Source of the DNA: JABMRP01 sp964444795
Lineage (GTDB): Bacteria; Planctomycetota; Planctomycetia; Pirellulales; Thermoguttaceae
DNA: 17,484 bases
NCBI GenBank assembly: GCA_964444795.1
Contig: CAYUIQ010000192.1
Coordinates: 1 to 17,484, forward strand
Reading direction: 5' to 3'
Shown here: positions 1 through 7,885 of the stretch, piece after piece
Layout of the letters: each line of letters starts with the position of its first letter
Position numbering within the stretch: position 1 is the first letter of the stretch
Position numbers and translations under genes: made by a program
The notes under the pieces: generated by a model
What the model saw: the letters and a program-made list of their open reading frames with translations, nothing else
What the model was told of the DNA's origin: nothing
Databases searched by the model: none

Positions 1-7
1 GGTACGC

Positions 8-60
8 CCCACGTTCTGGCGAACGCAGCTACAAACCCGTGAATAATCCGGGCTAGCAGG
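8..60 (-). terminator. Weak hairpin downstream of the metalloprotease
   Basis: On the minus strand beyond the protease stop codon, a short stem (CCCG/CGGG, with further GCTA/TAGC pairing outside it) can form, followed by TTTG. It could be a weak terminator or part of a dispersed intergenic repeat. The stem is short and the T-tract poor, so support is limited. The remaining bases at the window edge show nothing recognisable. Confidence 0.2.
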
Positions 61-80
61 TGGGTAGTACTCCGTCTGTG

Positions 81-2762
81 CTACGGGTTTCGCAGTTCGA
101 ACTGGGCATTGAGCACTTTTCGGATGCGGCCGGCCGTTTCGGTCAGATGGGCTCGGGTATAGGTGTCGAGTTGGGTTTTGCCCGCCAAGACCCTTCGGAC
201 CCGGGCTTCGAGCGCTCGGAGTTCCACCGTGGCCACGGTTTGGCAATCGATCGGTGCGGCCGTATTTCCCAGCGCCAAGTTGGCCAGCCGGCTGAGATAC
301 TCACGCTGCAGACTACGTCGCAGGCTATGGATGGCCGGCTCGCGGTTGGTGAATTTGCCCGATTGAAGCCCCTCAACCTCGCCGAAGATGGCGGAAGTCA
401 GCCGCTCGATCAGCTCGGCCGCGGTGAAGGCGTCTTGATCGGCCGGCACCTTCAACTCCGAATCGACCAGCCGCTCCAGCGTGATCGACGAGAGGAGCTG
501 ACTCAATACTCGGCTTTGCCACGTAAGAATCACTTCGTGGATCGGATAGTCGGACCGCGGGTTGGTCGTCGTGCCCCAGTGCGACCACCATGCCGGAGAC
601 AGGTGGGCGTACAGATCGGGCGGGAATTGATACGCGGTTTCGCCAAACACGTGTTCCTCCAGCAGGGCAAGTGCCTCGCGCTGTTTGGCGGCTTCGACCA
701 CCACGAACGGTGGGCGCGCGTCGGGATCGCCCCGATGATGGCGATGGACGTACAGCCCCCCGATATGCCGCGCGGCGAAGTGCATCGCGCTGGCCCGCAG
801 AGAAAGAAGGATATTGAACGCCCGGCGCACGCGGTGGTAATCCTCGCCCTCGTCAGCCAACCGATCGACCAATCCGGGCAACGCTTCCTCGATCAGCACG
901 AGCCGGAGCTTGGCAAATTCCAACGGGTCCTTGCCCAGATCGAACCGGTTGACCAGCGGATCGGGATCGTTGCTCCGCGTGTCTTCGTCGGTGGCGTACG
1001 CCAGGGCCGGTTCGGCGCAGCGGGCGGCGATCTTCCGTAAATCGGCCCGTTCCCCTTCGGTGCCGCCGTCCAGCGGTTTGTAGCCGTACTCGATTGCCCA
1101 GTAGTCGTACGGTCCGATCGTTTGGCTAAAGTAATCGCCCTGATCGGCCTGCAGCGGTACGATATTCATGGGCAGATAGTCCATGATCGAGGCGGCCAGT
1201 CCGGTCGAGGCGGTTTTCTCGCGGTCGGCCATCTCCTCGGCCGAAAGCCACGCGCTGGCCCGGAAGTTGTGGCGCAGGCCCAGCGTGTGTCCCACTTCGT
1301 GCATCGCGGTCTCCTTCAGAGCCTGCGTGACCAGCGCCTTCTTCGCTTTTTCGGCAACCGACGGCTCTTGCCCTTCGAGCAACGCCCAGCCGAAGGCCAA
1401 TTCGCGGGCGATATCGCGGTTGAGCGTGCAGCCACATCGCGAAGTGCCGCAGTCACCAAAATGCCCGTCGATTGAATCGGACGGCTCGTCAACGGTCAAT
1501 ACGTCGTAATCCTCCTGGTAGAAGAGGAGGAAGTCGGCGTCGAAAATGATGTCGGCGTCGAGAATCTCGCCGGTTGTCGGGTTCACGCGGCTGGGCCCCA
1601 TCGCAAAACCGGCGCCTGAGGTGATCCAGCGAAACGTGTTGTAGTTGATGTCCTCGGGTTCCCAGTCGGCGTCGTCGGGCTGTTGGCGTACTTCGATCGC
1701 GTTGGCGATGCCCACCGCCTCGAACGCCCGATTCCACTCCAAAATGCCTTCGCGAATCGGCTTACGGTACTCGTAAGGCACCGTCTTCTCGATCCAGAAG
1801 ACGATCGGCTTCTTCGGCGGCGACAGTTCGGCCGAGGCGTCCGACTTGCGAAGGTCCCAGCGGTTGACGTATCGCACGAACCGATCGTGGCCGCTCTTCT
1901 TCGAGAAATCCTTGGTGGCCGTGAGAAAGTATCCCACCCGATCGTCGCCCACACGCGGTGTGTAACCGGTTTCCGGCAGCAGGCTGATCGAGTAGTGAAC
2001 GTTGACCGTCACGCCGCGGCTGTCGGCCACGGTGTCGAACCCCGTCTTCCCGCTGGAGGAATACGTGGCGGCGACTTCCAACTCGACGTTGTCCTTAAAC
2101 GACTTGACCGTCGCCCAACTCGACTTGTCCTTGGAAAACGTGAACCCCGAAAGCACGTTGCTGATTTGCGGCAGGTCGCCCATGAACACGGTCGACAGAT
2201 CGACCACGTCGGCGCCGTCGGGACTCGCGGACACGATCGGCAGACTGAACAGAACGCTGTCGGTGTAAGCCAACTTGACCGCCCGAGCTTCGGGGCTTCC
2301 TTTGGCGGCCGTGAAACGAACATTTCGCCGTACTACCTGGATCCGTTCATCGACTTTGCGAAACTGCCAAAGCCAATCGTCGCCAAACCCCCAACTCATT
2401 CCGCCCAGCAGCGGACTCTCGCCCATCCCCCGGGCGATTGAAATCAGAACGATGAAATCCTTATCCAACCGGCTACCGGGAATCTCGGCGTAGAGCTTGT
2501 TCTCCTTGCGATACAGCTTGAGCAGGCCGTCGATCGTCGTGGCGTCTTTGATGAGTGTCGCGAACTCGATCTTCTTCACGGTCGTAAGCTTCGAGGCGGT
2601 CGATGCCGCCGATCCGGAACTCGTCGTCGTCGATCCGGCGGCCACCGTTGCCGTGCCCTCGGACACCGAGGGCGTGTCGCCGGGGTCGTCGTGTGCGGGC
2701 GAATTCGGCGCCGAAAGGACGATCGTTGCGGCCAAAACGAACGAAAAGGCTGATTTGCTCAT
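81..2762 (-). CDS. Secreted zinc-dependent metalloprotease (metzincin, DUF5117/DUF4953 type)
   Basis: Predicted 893-residue exported peptidase. The N-terminus (MSKSAFSFVLAATIVLSAPNS, then acidic and Ser/Thr-rich to about residue 60) looks like a signal peptide plus a low-complexity linker. The catalytic motif HEVGHTLGLRH lies at residues 488-498, giving zinc ligands H488, H492 and H498 with E489 as general base. The Met-turn sequence SIMDYLP follows, with Met527. Together these define the metzincin clan. The region before it, with motifs such as FVRYVNRWDLRKSD, VFWIEKTVPYEYR and DADIIFDADFLLF, resembles the DUF5117/DUF4953 'zinc-dependent metalloprotease' family of Bacteroidetes and Planctomycetes, whose usual length of 800-900 residues fits. 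The start is preceded by a GAGAG purine stretch. The substrate is unknown; export suggests an envelope or extracellular target. It is divergent from dsbD and monocistronic within the window. The family call comes from recalled motifs, not a search. Confidence 0.88.
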   Translation of the reverse strand: MSKSAFSFVLAATIVLSAPNSPAHDDPGDTPSVSEGTATVAAGSTTTSSGSAASTASKLTTVKKIEFATLIKDATTIDGLLKLYRKENKLYAEIPGSRLDKDFIVLISIARGMGESPLLGGMSWGFGDDWLWQFRKVDERIQVVRRNVRFTAAKGSPEARAVKLAYTDSVLFSLPIVSASPDGADVVDLSTVFMGDLPQISNVLSGFTFSKDKSSWATVKSFKDNVELEVAATYSSSGKTGFDTVADSRGVTVNVHYSISLLPETGYTPRVGDDRVGYFLTATKDFSKKSGHDRFVRYVNRWDLRKSDASAELSPPKKPIVFWIEKTVPYEYRKPIREGILEWNRAFEAVGIANAIEVRQQPDDADWEPEDINYNTFRWITSGAGFAMGPSRVNPTTGEILDADIIFDADFLLFYQEDYDVLTVDEPSDSIDGHFGDCGTSRCGCTLNRDIARELAFGWALLEGQEPSVAEKAKKALVTQALKETAMHEVGHTLGLRHNFRASAWLSAEEMADREKTASTGLAASIMDYLPMNIVPLQADQGDYFSQTIGPYDYWAIEYGYKPLDGGTEGERADLRKIAARCAEPALAYATDEDTRSNDPDPLVNRFDLGKDPLEFAKLRLVLIEEALPGLVDRLADEGEDYHRVRRAFNILLSLRASAMHFAARHIGGLYVHRHHRGDPDARPPFVVVEAAKQREALALLEEHVFGETAYQFPPDLYAHLSPAWWSHWGTTTNPRSDYPIHEVILTWQSRVLSQLLSSITLERLVDSELKVPADQDAFTAAELIERLTSAIFGEVEGLQSGKFTNREPAIHSLRRSLQREYLSRLANLALGNTAAPIDCQTVATVELRALEARVRRVLAGKTQLDTYTRAHLTETAGRIRKVLNAQFELRNP

Positions 2763-2928
2763 CGGGCTCTCTCACGGTGACTGTTTGTGGGTATCCATAC
2801 TGTTTATCGGACCGCTATATACCCCCGATCCGCCCCATATTCGCTATACCCACAGGAACCTGGGGCGTTGCGGGTGGAATTGGGGGGGTATCTCGGAATG
2901 CAACGGGGGCGGTATTTGCCAGAGCGTC

Positions 2929-2988
2929 GTACGATGGGCTTCCAGCCCGTCGATAGCCCCCAAGCGACGGGCTGGAAGCCCATCGTAC
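2929..2988. repeat. REPIN-like palindromic repeat, perfect 24-bp arms
   Basis: Perfect inverted repeat: arms 2929-2952 and 2965-2988 (24 bp each, no mismatch) around a 12-nt loop. Each arm contains its own mini-hairpin (GGGCT-tcc-AGCCC), so the element is two REP-like hairpins in inverted orientation, the layout of a REPIN. The core TGGGCTTCCAGCCCGTCG is one I associate with dispersed planctomycete intergenic repeats; that is recollection, not a search. It sits in the divergent gap between the metalloprotease and dsbD. The rest of this 369-bp gap (2763-3131) shows G-rich runs but no gene I can support. Confidence 0.85.
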
Positions 2989-3131
2989 AAGAGATGTAAC
3001 CGACCGATCGGCCGGCGCATCGGTACGAATTGGCGGCGGCCGAGGCGACACCGCCATTGATCGATCGTCGCGAAACACGTAAGATTGGGGGGGGTAATCG
3101 AGTTCACCGGAATCCCAAGGAATAATCGACC

Positions 3132-5234
3132 GTGATGAATATGCTTCTTTTCGCTTCGACACGCTGGCCGCTACGTCAGACGCTGCTTCGCTCCGGCGGC
3201 ATTTTCGCCTGTATGATCGCATGGCTGTCGGTTGGTTCTTTCGTGATGGGGCAACCGTTTCCCGAGCTTCCAGCGGCTCCTCCGGGAGAGATCGGCAGCC
3301 TTCTCGACCCGCTCGGTAGCGGCGACGGGATGGAAGTCCGCGGCGAGTACACACCGGCCACCGCGGACCAGCCCGCCCGGCTGTTTGTCATCGCGACGGT
3401 CACCCAGGGGTCGCACGTCTACTCGATCACTCAGCCCAAGGGGATCGGGCCGATCACCACCCAGATCCGATTGGACCGGAGCGCGGCATTCACGCAGTTG
3501 GGGCCGTTTCAGGCATATCCGCCGCCCGAGAAGAAGCCGGAGCCGGGCTTCAACAATGCGATCGTCGAGATCCACCATGGCGAGGTCGTATGGCACGCTC
3601 CGATTTCGCTGAAAGGCGATCCGCGGGGGTTGCAGATCACCGGCGGCGTGTACGGGCAAATCTGTACGGAAACCGGCTGCCTACCGCCGAAAAATTTCCC
3701 CTTTGTCGCCCACCAGGGCCGCGGCGTGGCTCTTCCGCCGGAGCAGTTGGCCGCGCCTTCCGAAGTGGTTCCGTTGCCACAGATTCCCGAGGTCGGGCCG
3801 GGCGTCTCCGAGTCCCCGCTCCAACTTCCCGACGATCCGGCTTACCCGTCCGCCGATGTGGAGACCACTTCGCCGGCCAGCGCTCCGGGGTGGTACGAGC
3901 GCGAGAAGCTGAAGTCCAACTCGGCCGCCAGATTCGACAGCAAGTCGTTCTGGCGAACGATCGTACTCGGGTTTTTCGGCGGGATTCTTTTGAACCTGAT
4001 GCCTTGTGTGCTGCCGGTTATTGGGCTGAAGATCCTTTCGTTCGTCGAGCAAGCCGGTCAGGACCGTCGGCAGGCTTTGCTGTTGAATCTGACCTACTCG
4101 GCGGGCCTGATTTCGGTGTTCTTGGCTCTGGCCGCCGCGGCCAATCTCCTGGAAATGGGTTGGGGGGAGCAATTCCAGTATCCGGCGTTCAACATCACGC
4201 TGGCCGCCATCGTGTTTGCCATGGCGCTCAGCTTCTTGGGGGTTTGGGAGATCCCGATCCCCGGGTTCGTGGGCAGCGGTAAGGCCCTGGCGGCAACCCA
4301 ACACGAGGGTCTCAGCGGGGCCTTTGCCAAGGGGGTGATTACCACCGTTCTGGCAACGCCCTGTACGGGGCCGTTCATGGCCACGGCGCTGGCTTGGGCG
4401 GTCCGTCAACCGGCCCACGTGATTTACCTGTCGTTCTTCAGCGTCGGGCTGGGAATGGCCAGTCCGTACCTGCTGATCGGCGCGTTTCCACGCCTCATCG
4501 CCTTTCTGCCCAAGCCGGGCGCGTGGATGGATACGTTCAAGCAGATCATGGGGTTTGTGCTGTTGGGAACCGTCGTGTTTATCTTCACGTTCATGCACTG
4601 GCCCTACATGGTGCCCACCCTCGGGCTGTTGTTCGGTGTGTGGATCGCATGTTGGCTGGTGGGACGCGTGCCGCTGACCGCACCGCCCGAGCAGCGACTG
4701 CGCGCCTGGTTGACGGCCGCGGTGACCGTCGGCTTGGCGTGGCTGGTGATGTTCCCGGGCATCGACGAGTTCGCCTCGGGAAAACTTGCCTTTGGCGGCC
4801 TGCACGACGTCATGGACCACCGCTTCAAGGAAGACCTGGAAGTGGCCGGTCGGTACGAGGGCGACGACATTCGTTGGCAGCCGTTCACCTGGCCGGGGTT
4901 CGAGCAGTCGCTCGCGCGGAAACAGCCGGTGCTGATCGATTTCACGGCCGACTACTGCGGCACGTGCAAGTTTCTCGAGGCGCAGTTTCTCAACGTGCCG
5001 GAAGTCCGCGAGGCGATGAAGGAGAAGGGGGTCGTCCCCCTAAAAGCCAACCTCTCGGCACCGAACCATGCCGCCGTGGCCAAGGAGATGCTCTCCGACC
5101 TGGGCGCCAAGCAGGTACCCGTGCTGGCGATCTTCTCCCCCGAAGACCCCTACAACCCGGTCACGTTCCTCGATGGCTACACGACCGAGTCGCTGCTGGA
5201 GGCGCTCGATGCGGTGCGACCATCGGGTAAATGA
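3132..5234 (+). CDS. dsbD: Thiol:disulfide interchange protein DsbD (three-domain)
   Basis: Predicted 700-residue inner-membrane reductant transporter that passes electrons from cytosolic thioredoxin to periplasmic thiols. All three DsbD modules are present in order. The N-terminal signal/anchor is followed by a periplasmic alpha-type domain with the pair C178/C183 in ICTETGCLPP. About eight membrane segments follow (roughly residues 276-540), with the transmembrane pair C292 (NLMPCVLPVIG) and C411 (LATPCTGPF). The C-terminal thioredoxin-like domain carries C609-G-T-C612 (DYCGTCK). All six redox cysteines are therefore kept. The Cys-Pro contexts match the CcdA/DsbD family. Start choice is open between GTG 3132 and ATG 3135; AAGGA at about 3117-3121 serves either. 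Likely roles are cytochrome c maturation or disulfide isomerisation, fitting the c-type haem proteins elsewhere in the window, but no operon links them. It runs convergent with purM. Confidence 0.93.
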   Translation: MMNMLLFASTRWPLRQTLLRSGGIFACMIAWLSVGSFVMGQPFPELPAAPPGEIGSLLDPLGSGDGMEVRGEYTPATADQPARLFVIATVTQGSHVYSITQPKGIGPITTQIRLDRSAAFTQLGPFQAYPPPEKKPEPGFNNAIVEIHHGEVVWHAPISLKGDPRGLQITGGVYGQICTETGCLPPKNFPFVAHQGRGVALPPEQLAAPSEVVPLPQIPEVGPGVSESPLQLPDDPAYPSADVETTSPASAPGWYEREKLKSNSAARFDSKSFWRTIVLGFFGGILLNLMPCVLPVIGLKILSFVEQAGQDRRQALLLNLTYSAGLISVFLALAAAANLLEMGWGEQFQYPAFNITLAAIVFAMALSFLGVWEIPIPGFVGSGKALAATQHEGLSGAFAKGVITTVLATPCTGPFMATALAWAVRQPAHVIYLSFFSVGLGMASPYLLIGAFPRLIAFLPKPGAWMDTFKQIMGFVLLGTVVFIFTFMHWPYMVPTLGLLFGVWIACWLVGRVPLTAPPEQRLRAWLTAAVTVGLAWLVMFPGIDEFASGKLAFGGLHDVMDHRFKEDLEVAGRYEGDDIRWQPFTWPGFEQSLARKQPVLIDFTADYCGTCKFLEAQFLNVPEVREAMKEKGVVPLKANLSAPNHAAVAKEMLSDLGAKQVPVLAIFSPEDPYNPVTFLDGYTTESLLEALDAVRPSGK

Positions 5235-5282
5235 ACAACGGGCGGTGCTTCGGGTGTAGACGTAAGGCAGGGCAAGCATCAC

Positions 5283-5301
5283 GGCAAACGGTCAATTTGC
5301 C
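5283..5301 (+). terminator. Weak hairpin after dsbD
   Basis: A 6-bp perfect stem (GGCAAA/TTTGCC) with a 7-nt loop lies about 50 bp past the dsbD stop codon. No T-run follows it (CCCGTG instead), so an intrinsic terminator role is doubtful. Confidence 0.25.
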
Positions 5302-5368
5302 CCCGTGTAACGCCGTTCATCACACCATCCGCAAGCCGGAACTTGTCGGCCAAATCGAAGATCGCTCG

Positions 5369-5607
5369 GGTGCCACTGGCATCTTGCCAGTGCTTCTTTT
5401 GCCCGAAGCTTGCACTTGGGAACGACCAACAAGCATTTGTCCGAGTTGATCGCCTTGAAGCAATACTGGTGTTTCTCGGCTCCTAGAAAGGCCGATCCAC
5501 CTGGATCCTATTTCCACGGGGCAGAATCGATTGCCGCTTGGGATTGTCTTGGCAGGGCAAGATGCAAGCTACGAGGTCAAGAGGCACTGGCAAAATGCAG
5601 TGGCACC
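5369..5607. repeat. Pair of inverted REP-like sequences with 184-bp spacer
   Basis: Left arm 5369-5396 and right arm 5581-5607 are inverted copies matching at about 25 of 28 positions, with two substitutions and one missing base in the right arm. The left arm is itself a hairpin: CACTGGCA-tct-TGCCAGTG (5374-5392). The right arm keeps a degraded version (CACTGGCAAAATGCAGTG). The pair fills most of the convergent dsbD/purM gap and ends 5 bp from the purM stop codon. The 184-bp spacer shows no gene, and the only reading frames across it are short and run through the repeats. Arm sequence GTGCCACTGGC resembles the arms of the element at 14088-14176. Confidence 0.75.
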
Positions 5608-5612
5608 TGAGA

Positions 5613-6674
5613 TCACCCCCAGCGCACCCCCCGCTCGCCTGCCTTCACTTCGCCGATCTGCCAGCTTTCGATGCCCGAGGAGGCTAACTGGGCGCGGACG
5701 CTTTCGGCGTAATACGGACTGACCACCAGCACCAGCCCGACGCCCATGTTGAAAACGCGGTCCATCTCGTCGGCGTCGATTTCGCCGAGTTTCGCCAGCC
5801 AGGGAAAGATCGGCGGCACGGTCCAACTGTTGCGCTCGATGGACACCTCGACGCCCTCGGGCAGGATCCGCTCAAGGTTCTCGTGCAGTCCGCCGCCGGT
5901 GATGTGGGCGATGCCGTGAACGACGCTCTTTACGCGGTAATGGGTGAGGATCTTCCGTACCGGTCGGGCGTACAGTCGTGTCGGTTTGATCAGCGCGTCT
6001 CCGACGGTCGTGTCCAGTTCGTCGATGAAAGCCGATGCCTCCAGTTTGGCCACGTCGAAAACAACTTTGCGCACGAGGCTGAACCCATTGGAATGCAGCC
6101 CGGCCGAAGCCGCACCGATGACGACGTCGCCGGGGGCGATCGCCGACCCGTCGATCACGTGCCGCCGTTCGACCACTCCGACGCAAAACCCGGCCAGATC
6201 GTAATCCCCCTGGCGATAGAGGTCGGGCATGATGGCCGTCTCGCCGCCAAGCAGCGCACAGTCGCTCTCGGCGCAGCCGGTGGCGATCCCCTCGACGATT
6301 TGCTCCAGCAGCGAAGGATCGTCCTTGGGCATGGCCACGTAGTCGAGGAAGAACAACGGCTCGGCGCCACAGCAAACAGCGTCGTTCACACTCATCGCCA
6401 CCAGATCGATGCCCACCGTATTGTGAATGCCCGTCACATCGGCCAGCTTGAGCTTGGTACCCACGCCGTCGGTACAGGCGACCAACACCGGGTCGCGATA
6501 CCGCCGGGCAAACAGATCGCCGGCGAAATCGAGCTGAAAAAGGCCGGCGAACCCCCCCATTAGGGACATGACGCGGGGGGTATGAGTTCGGGCGACAAGC
6601 CGGGGTAGGCGGGCCATCGACTCGCGATACACATCGAGGTCGACTCCCGCGTCTTTATAGGTGGTTTTGGCCAT
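5613..6674 (-). CDS. purM: Phosphoribosylformylglycinamidine cyclo-ligase (AIR synthetase)
   Basis: Cytosolic purine-biosynthesis enzyme that converts FGAM plus ATP to aminoimidazole ribotide. The protein begins MAKTTYKDAGVDLD, the classic PurM start, and carries the family's motifs in order: MGGFAGLFQLDF, ACTDGVGTKLKLA (ATP/substrate loop), GIDLVAMSVNDAVC, LLGGETAIMPD, AASAGLHSNGFSLVRKVV and AHITGGGLHENLERILP. The chosen ATG (6672-6674) gives 353 residues, close to the usual 340-350. GAGG at 6681-6684 is 6 nt upstream of this ATG but only 3 nt from the preceding ATG at 6677. A longer open frame reaches 6824, but the extra residues (Ser/Arg-rich) match nothing in PurM. It is a single-gene unit, convergent with dsbD and divergent from the cytochrome. 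No other pur genes are in the window, which is normal for scattered purine genes. Confidence 0.96.
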   Translation of the reverse strand: MAKTTYKDAGVDLDVYRESMARLPRLVARTHTPRVMSLMGGFAGLFQLDFAGDLFARRYRDPVLVACTDGVGTKLKLADVTGIHNTVGIDLVAMSVNDAVCCGAEPLFFLDYVAMPKDDPSLLEQIVEGIATGCAESDCALLGGETAIMPDLYRQGDYDLAGFCVGVVERRHVIDGSAIAPGDVVIGAASAGLHSNGFSLVRKVVFDVAKLEASAFIDELDTTVGDALIKPTRLYARPVRKILTHYRVKSVVHGIAHITGGGLHENLERILPEGVEVSIERNSWTVPPIFPWLAKLGEIDADEMDRVFNMGVGLVLVVSPYYAESVRAQLASSGIESWQIGEVKAGERGVRWG

Positions 6675-6880
6675 CATTATCCTCGATTGGCTCGCGTCGG
6701 AAACCGTTCCGGCGGTGGCGTGTCTGCTGCTCGGCTCCCGGCGGTTCCCCCGATTGTAAGCGAGAAGGGCTGCCGGAGAAAAGTGGTCGCGCGAGGACAA
6801 GCATGGCGCGGACGGCGGATCCATCTCTTCGACACGGTATCCCCAGGCTACCTAACCGGGATAATCCTTGACAGCGGGTG

Positions 6881-6909
6881 CTGAACGTGCGAGATTGGGA
6901 TGCTAGAAT
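6881..6909 (+). promoter_or_regulatory. Candidate sigma-70-type promoter with extended -10 for the cytochrome gene
   Basis: TGCTAGAAT at 6901-6909 reads as an extended -10 (TGn-TAGAAT). CTGAAC at 6881-6886 is a weak -35 with 17-bp spacing. Predicted transcription would start near 6916, giving a leader of about 115 nt before the ATG at 7031. This is pattern matching to E. coli-type consensus; planctomycete promoters are less well characterised. Confidence 0.35.
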
Positions 6910-6911
6910 TG

Positions 6912-6954
6912 AAAATACTCCCGCGTAACCAACAGAAACTGACGGGTGTATTTT
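6912..6954. promoter_or_regulatory. 12-bp inverted repeat in the cytochrome leader
   Basis: Arms 6912-6923 and 6943-6954 (AAAATACTCCCG / CGGGTGTATTTT) pair at 11 of 12 positions around a 19-nt loop. It overlaps the predicted transcription start and could be a repressor operator or an RNA hairpin near the 5' end. A perfect 10-bp palindrome, AAAGTACTTT, lies nearby at 6972-6981. Function is inferred only from symmetry and position. Confidence 0.4.
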
Positions 6955-7030
6955 AACCCCCGAATCGAAGTAAAGTACTTTCCCTCGTGAGGTTCACTTC
7001 ACTGGTCTTGGCGATCGAAAGGATCCACAG

Positions 7031-7795
7031 ATGAGATTAGCGACTCGATGCAGTTGTGTACCCGCCGTATTGGTGGTCCTTGGTGTTCTGGCTGTCGGAG
7101 GTGTCGCCTTGGCCGACCCGCCGCCTGCCCCGAAAGTCTCCAGTTTTGCCCCGGCGGCGGACTTGTCCACTCAGTTGGGTGAGTATCTGGAGGAGTTGGA
7201 GGAAGCGGTCGAGAGCGAAGAAGAATTTGAAGACTCGCAGGAAACGCTCGTCAAAGACGCCAGCACCGTGGTGGTGATCGCCTTGGCTCTGGGGCTCCAC
7301 GACGAGGATAACAAGTACAAGGCCGCGGCTCCGGGCCTGTTGAAAGCCGCCCAGGCGCTTGCCGTCGCCGAGGACTACGCGGCTGCCAAAGCGGGCGTTG
7401 CCGCCGTGAAAGCCGCTGCCGCCGGTACCGCCGGTGGCGAGTTGAAGTGGGAGAAAGTTGCCTCGCTGGAGGCCCTGATGGAGCAAGTCCCGCGAATCAA
7501 CAGCAAGCTGAAACGCTATATCCGCGGATCACGGTTTGAGTCCAAAGCCGACGACACGGCCGGCTTCTCGGCGGTCATCGCGGCCATTGGCCAGGGAGCC
7601 TTGGCCGATTCCCATGAGGCAAAAGACGACGTGCAAGTACAGCAGTGGTACGGCTTTAGCGCTGAAATGCGCGACGCGGCCGGAGCCGTCAACGCGGCGA
7701 TCCGCGCTCAGGACGAAGAAGCGGCTACCGCCGCCATGGAACGGTTGGGCGAAAGCTGCGAATCCTGTCACGCGGTATTCCACATCGAGGAATAG
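7031..7795 (+). CDS. Exported c-type cytochrome, cytochrome c'-like helical bundle with one C-terminal haem site
   Basis: Predicted 254-residue periplasmic haem protein. Residues 1-29 (charged start, hydrophobic core LVVLGVLAVGGVALA) form a signal peptide. The body is almost all helix-forming, Ala/Glu/Lys-rich sequence. The single haem motif CESCH is at C243-H247, seven residues from the C-terminus, the position typical of cytochrome c'/c556-type four-helix bundles. The protein is about twice the usual 120-150 residues. Residues about 45-131 and 139-247 look like two copies of the same fold, only the second having a haem site. Start ATG 7031 is supported by AAGGA at 7019-7023 with 7-nt spacing. 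It is a monocistronic gene with a strong terminator hairpin. A role in electron transfer or gas binding is likely, but the partner is unknown. Confidence 0.82.
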   Translation: MRLATRCSCVPAVLVVLGVLAVGGVALADPPPAPKVSSFAPAADLSTQLGEYLEELEEAVESEEEFEDSQETLVKDASTVVVIALALGLHDEDNKYKAAAPGLLKAAQALAVAEDYAAAKAGVAAVKAAAAGTAGGELKWEKVASLEALMEQVPRINSKLKRYIRGSRFESKADDTAGFSAVIAAIGQGALADSHEAKDDVQVQQWYGFSAEMRDAAGAVNAAIRAQDEEAATAAMERLGESCESCHAVFHIEE

Positions 7796-7847
7796 AACTT
7801 CCCGCCACACATTGCCTCATCGAATTCCAAGGGGCTCATCGAACTTC

Positions 7848-7885
7848 AAGGCGGACGGTAGCTCTTCGGGGCTATCGTCCGCCTT
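7848..7885 (+). terminator. Intrinsic terminator of the cytochrome gene
   Basis: A 15-bp stem (7848-7862 with 7871-7885, one G-T wobble) closes an 8-nt loop containing TTCG, followed by a T/C-rich stretch (CTCGTTT). It begins 52 bp after the cytochrome stop codon. Confidence 0.75.

Larger units (their letters stand above)
6675..7030. other. Divergent purM/cytochrome intergenic region
   Basis: 356 bp between two divergent start codons. It holds the candidate promoter, inverted repeat and short palindrome listed separately, all on the cytochrome side. The purM-proximal half (about 6690-6860) shows no convincing gene or structure. A TTGACA at 6868-6873 has no good -10 partner at normal spacing. 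Confidence 0.5.

Noticed and set aside
60..1040. Plus-strand frame of 326 codons opposite the metalloprotease.
   Set aside because: Antisense to the conserved C-terminal half of the protease, with no domain-like sequence.
2497..3060. Plus-strand frame of 187 codons running from the protease 5' end through the palindrome at 2929-2988.
   Set aside because: It overlaps the protease signal-peptide region in antisense and then translates the repeat. Short frames through such repeats are common artefacts.
6675..6824. N-terminal extension of purM to 6824.
   Set aside because: The extra residues match nothing in PurM. The internal ATG with GAGG at 6-nt spacing gives the standard MAKTTYKDAGVD start and family length.
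6868..6873. TTGACA as a -35 element for the cytochrome gene.
   Set aside because: The nearest -10-like TAGAAT is 30 bp away, and nothing suitable lies at 16-18 bp.
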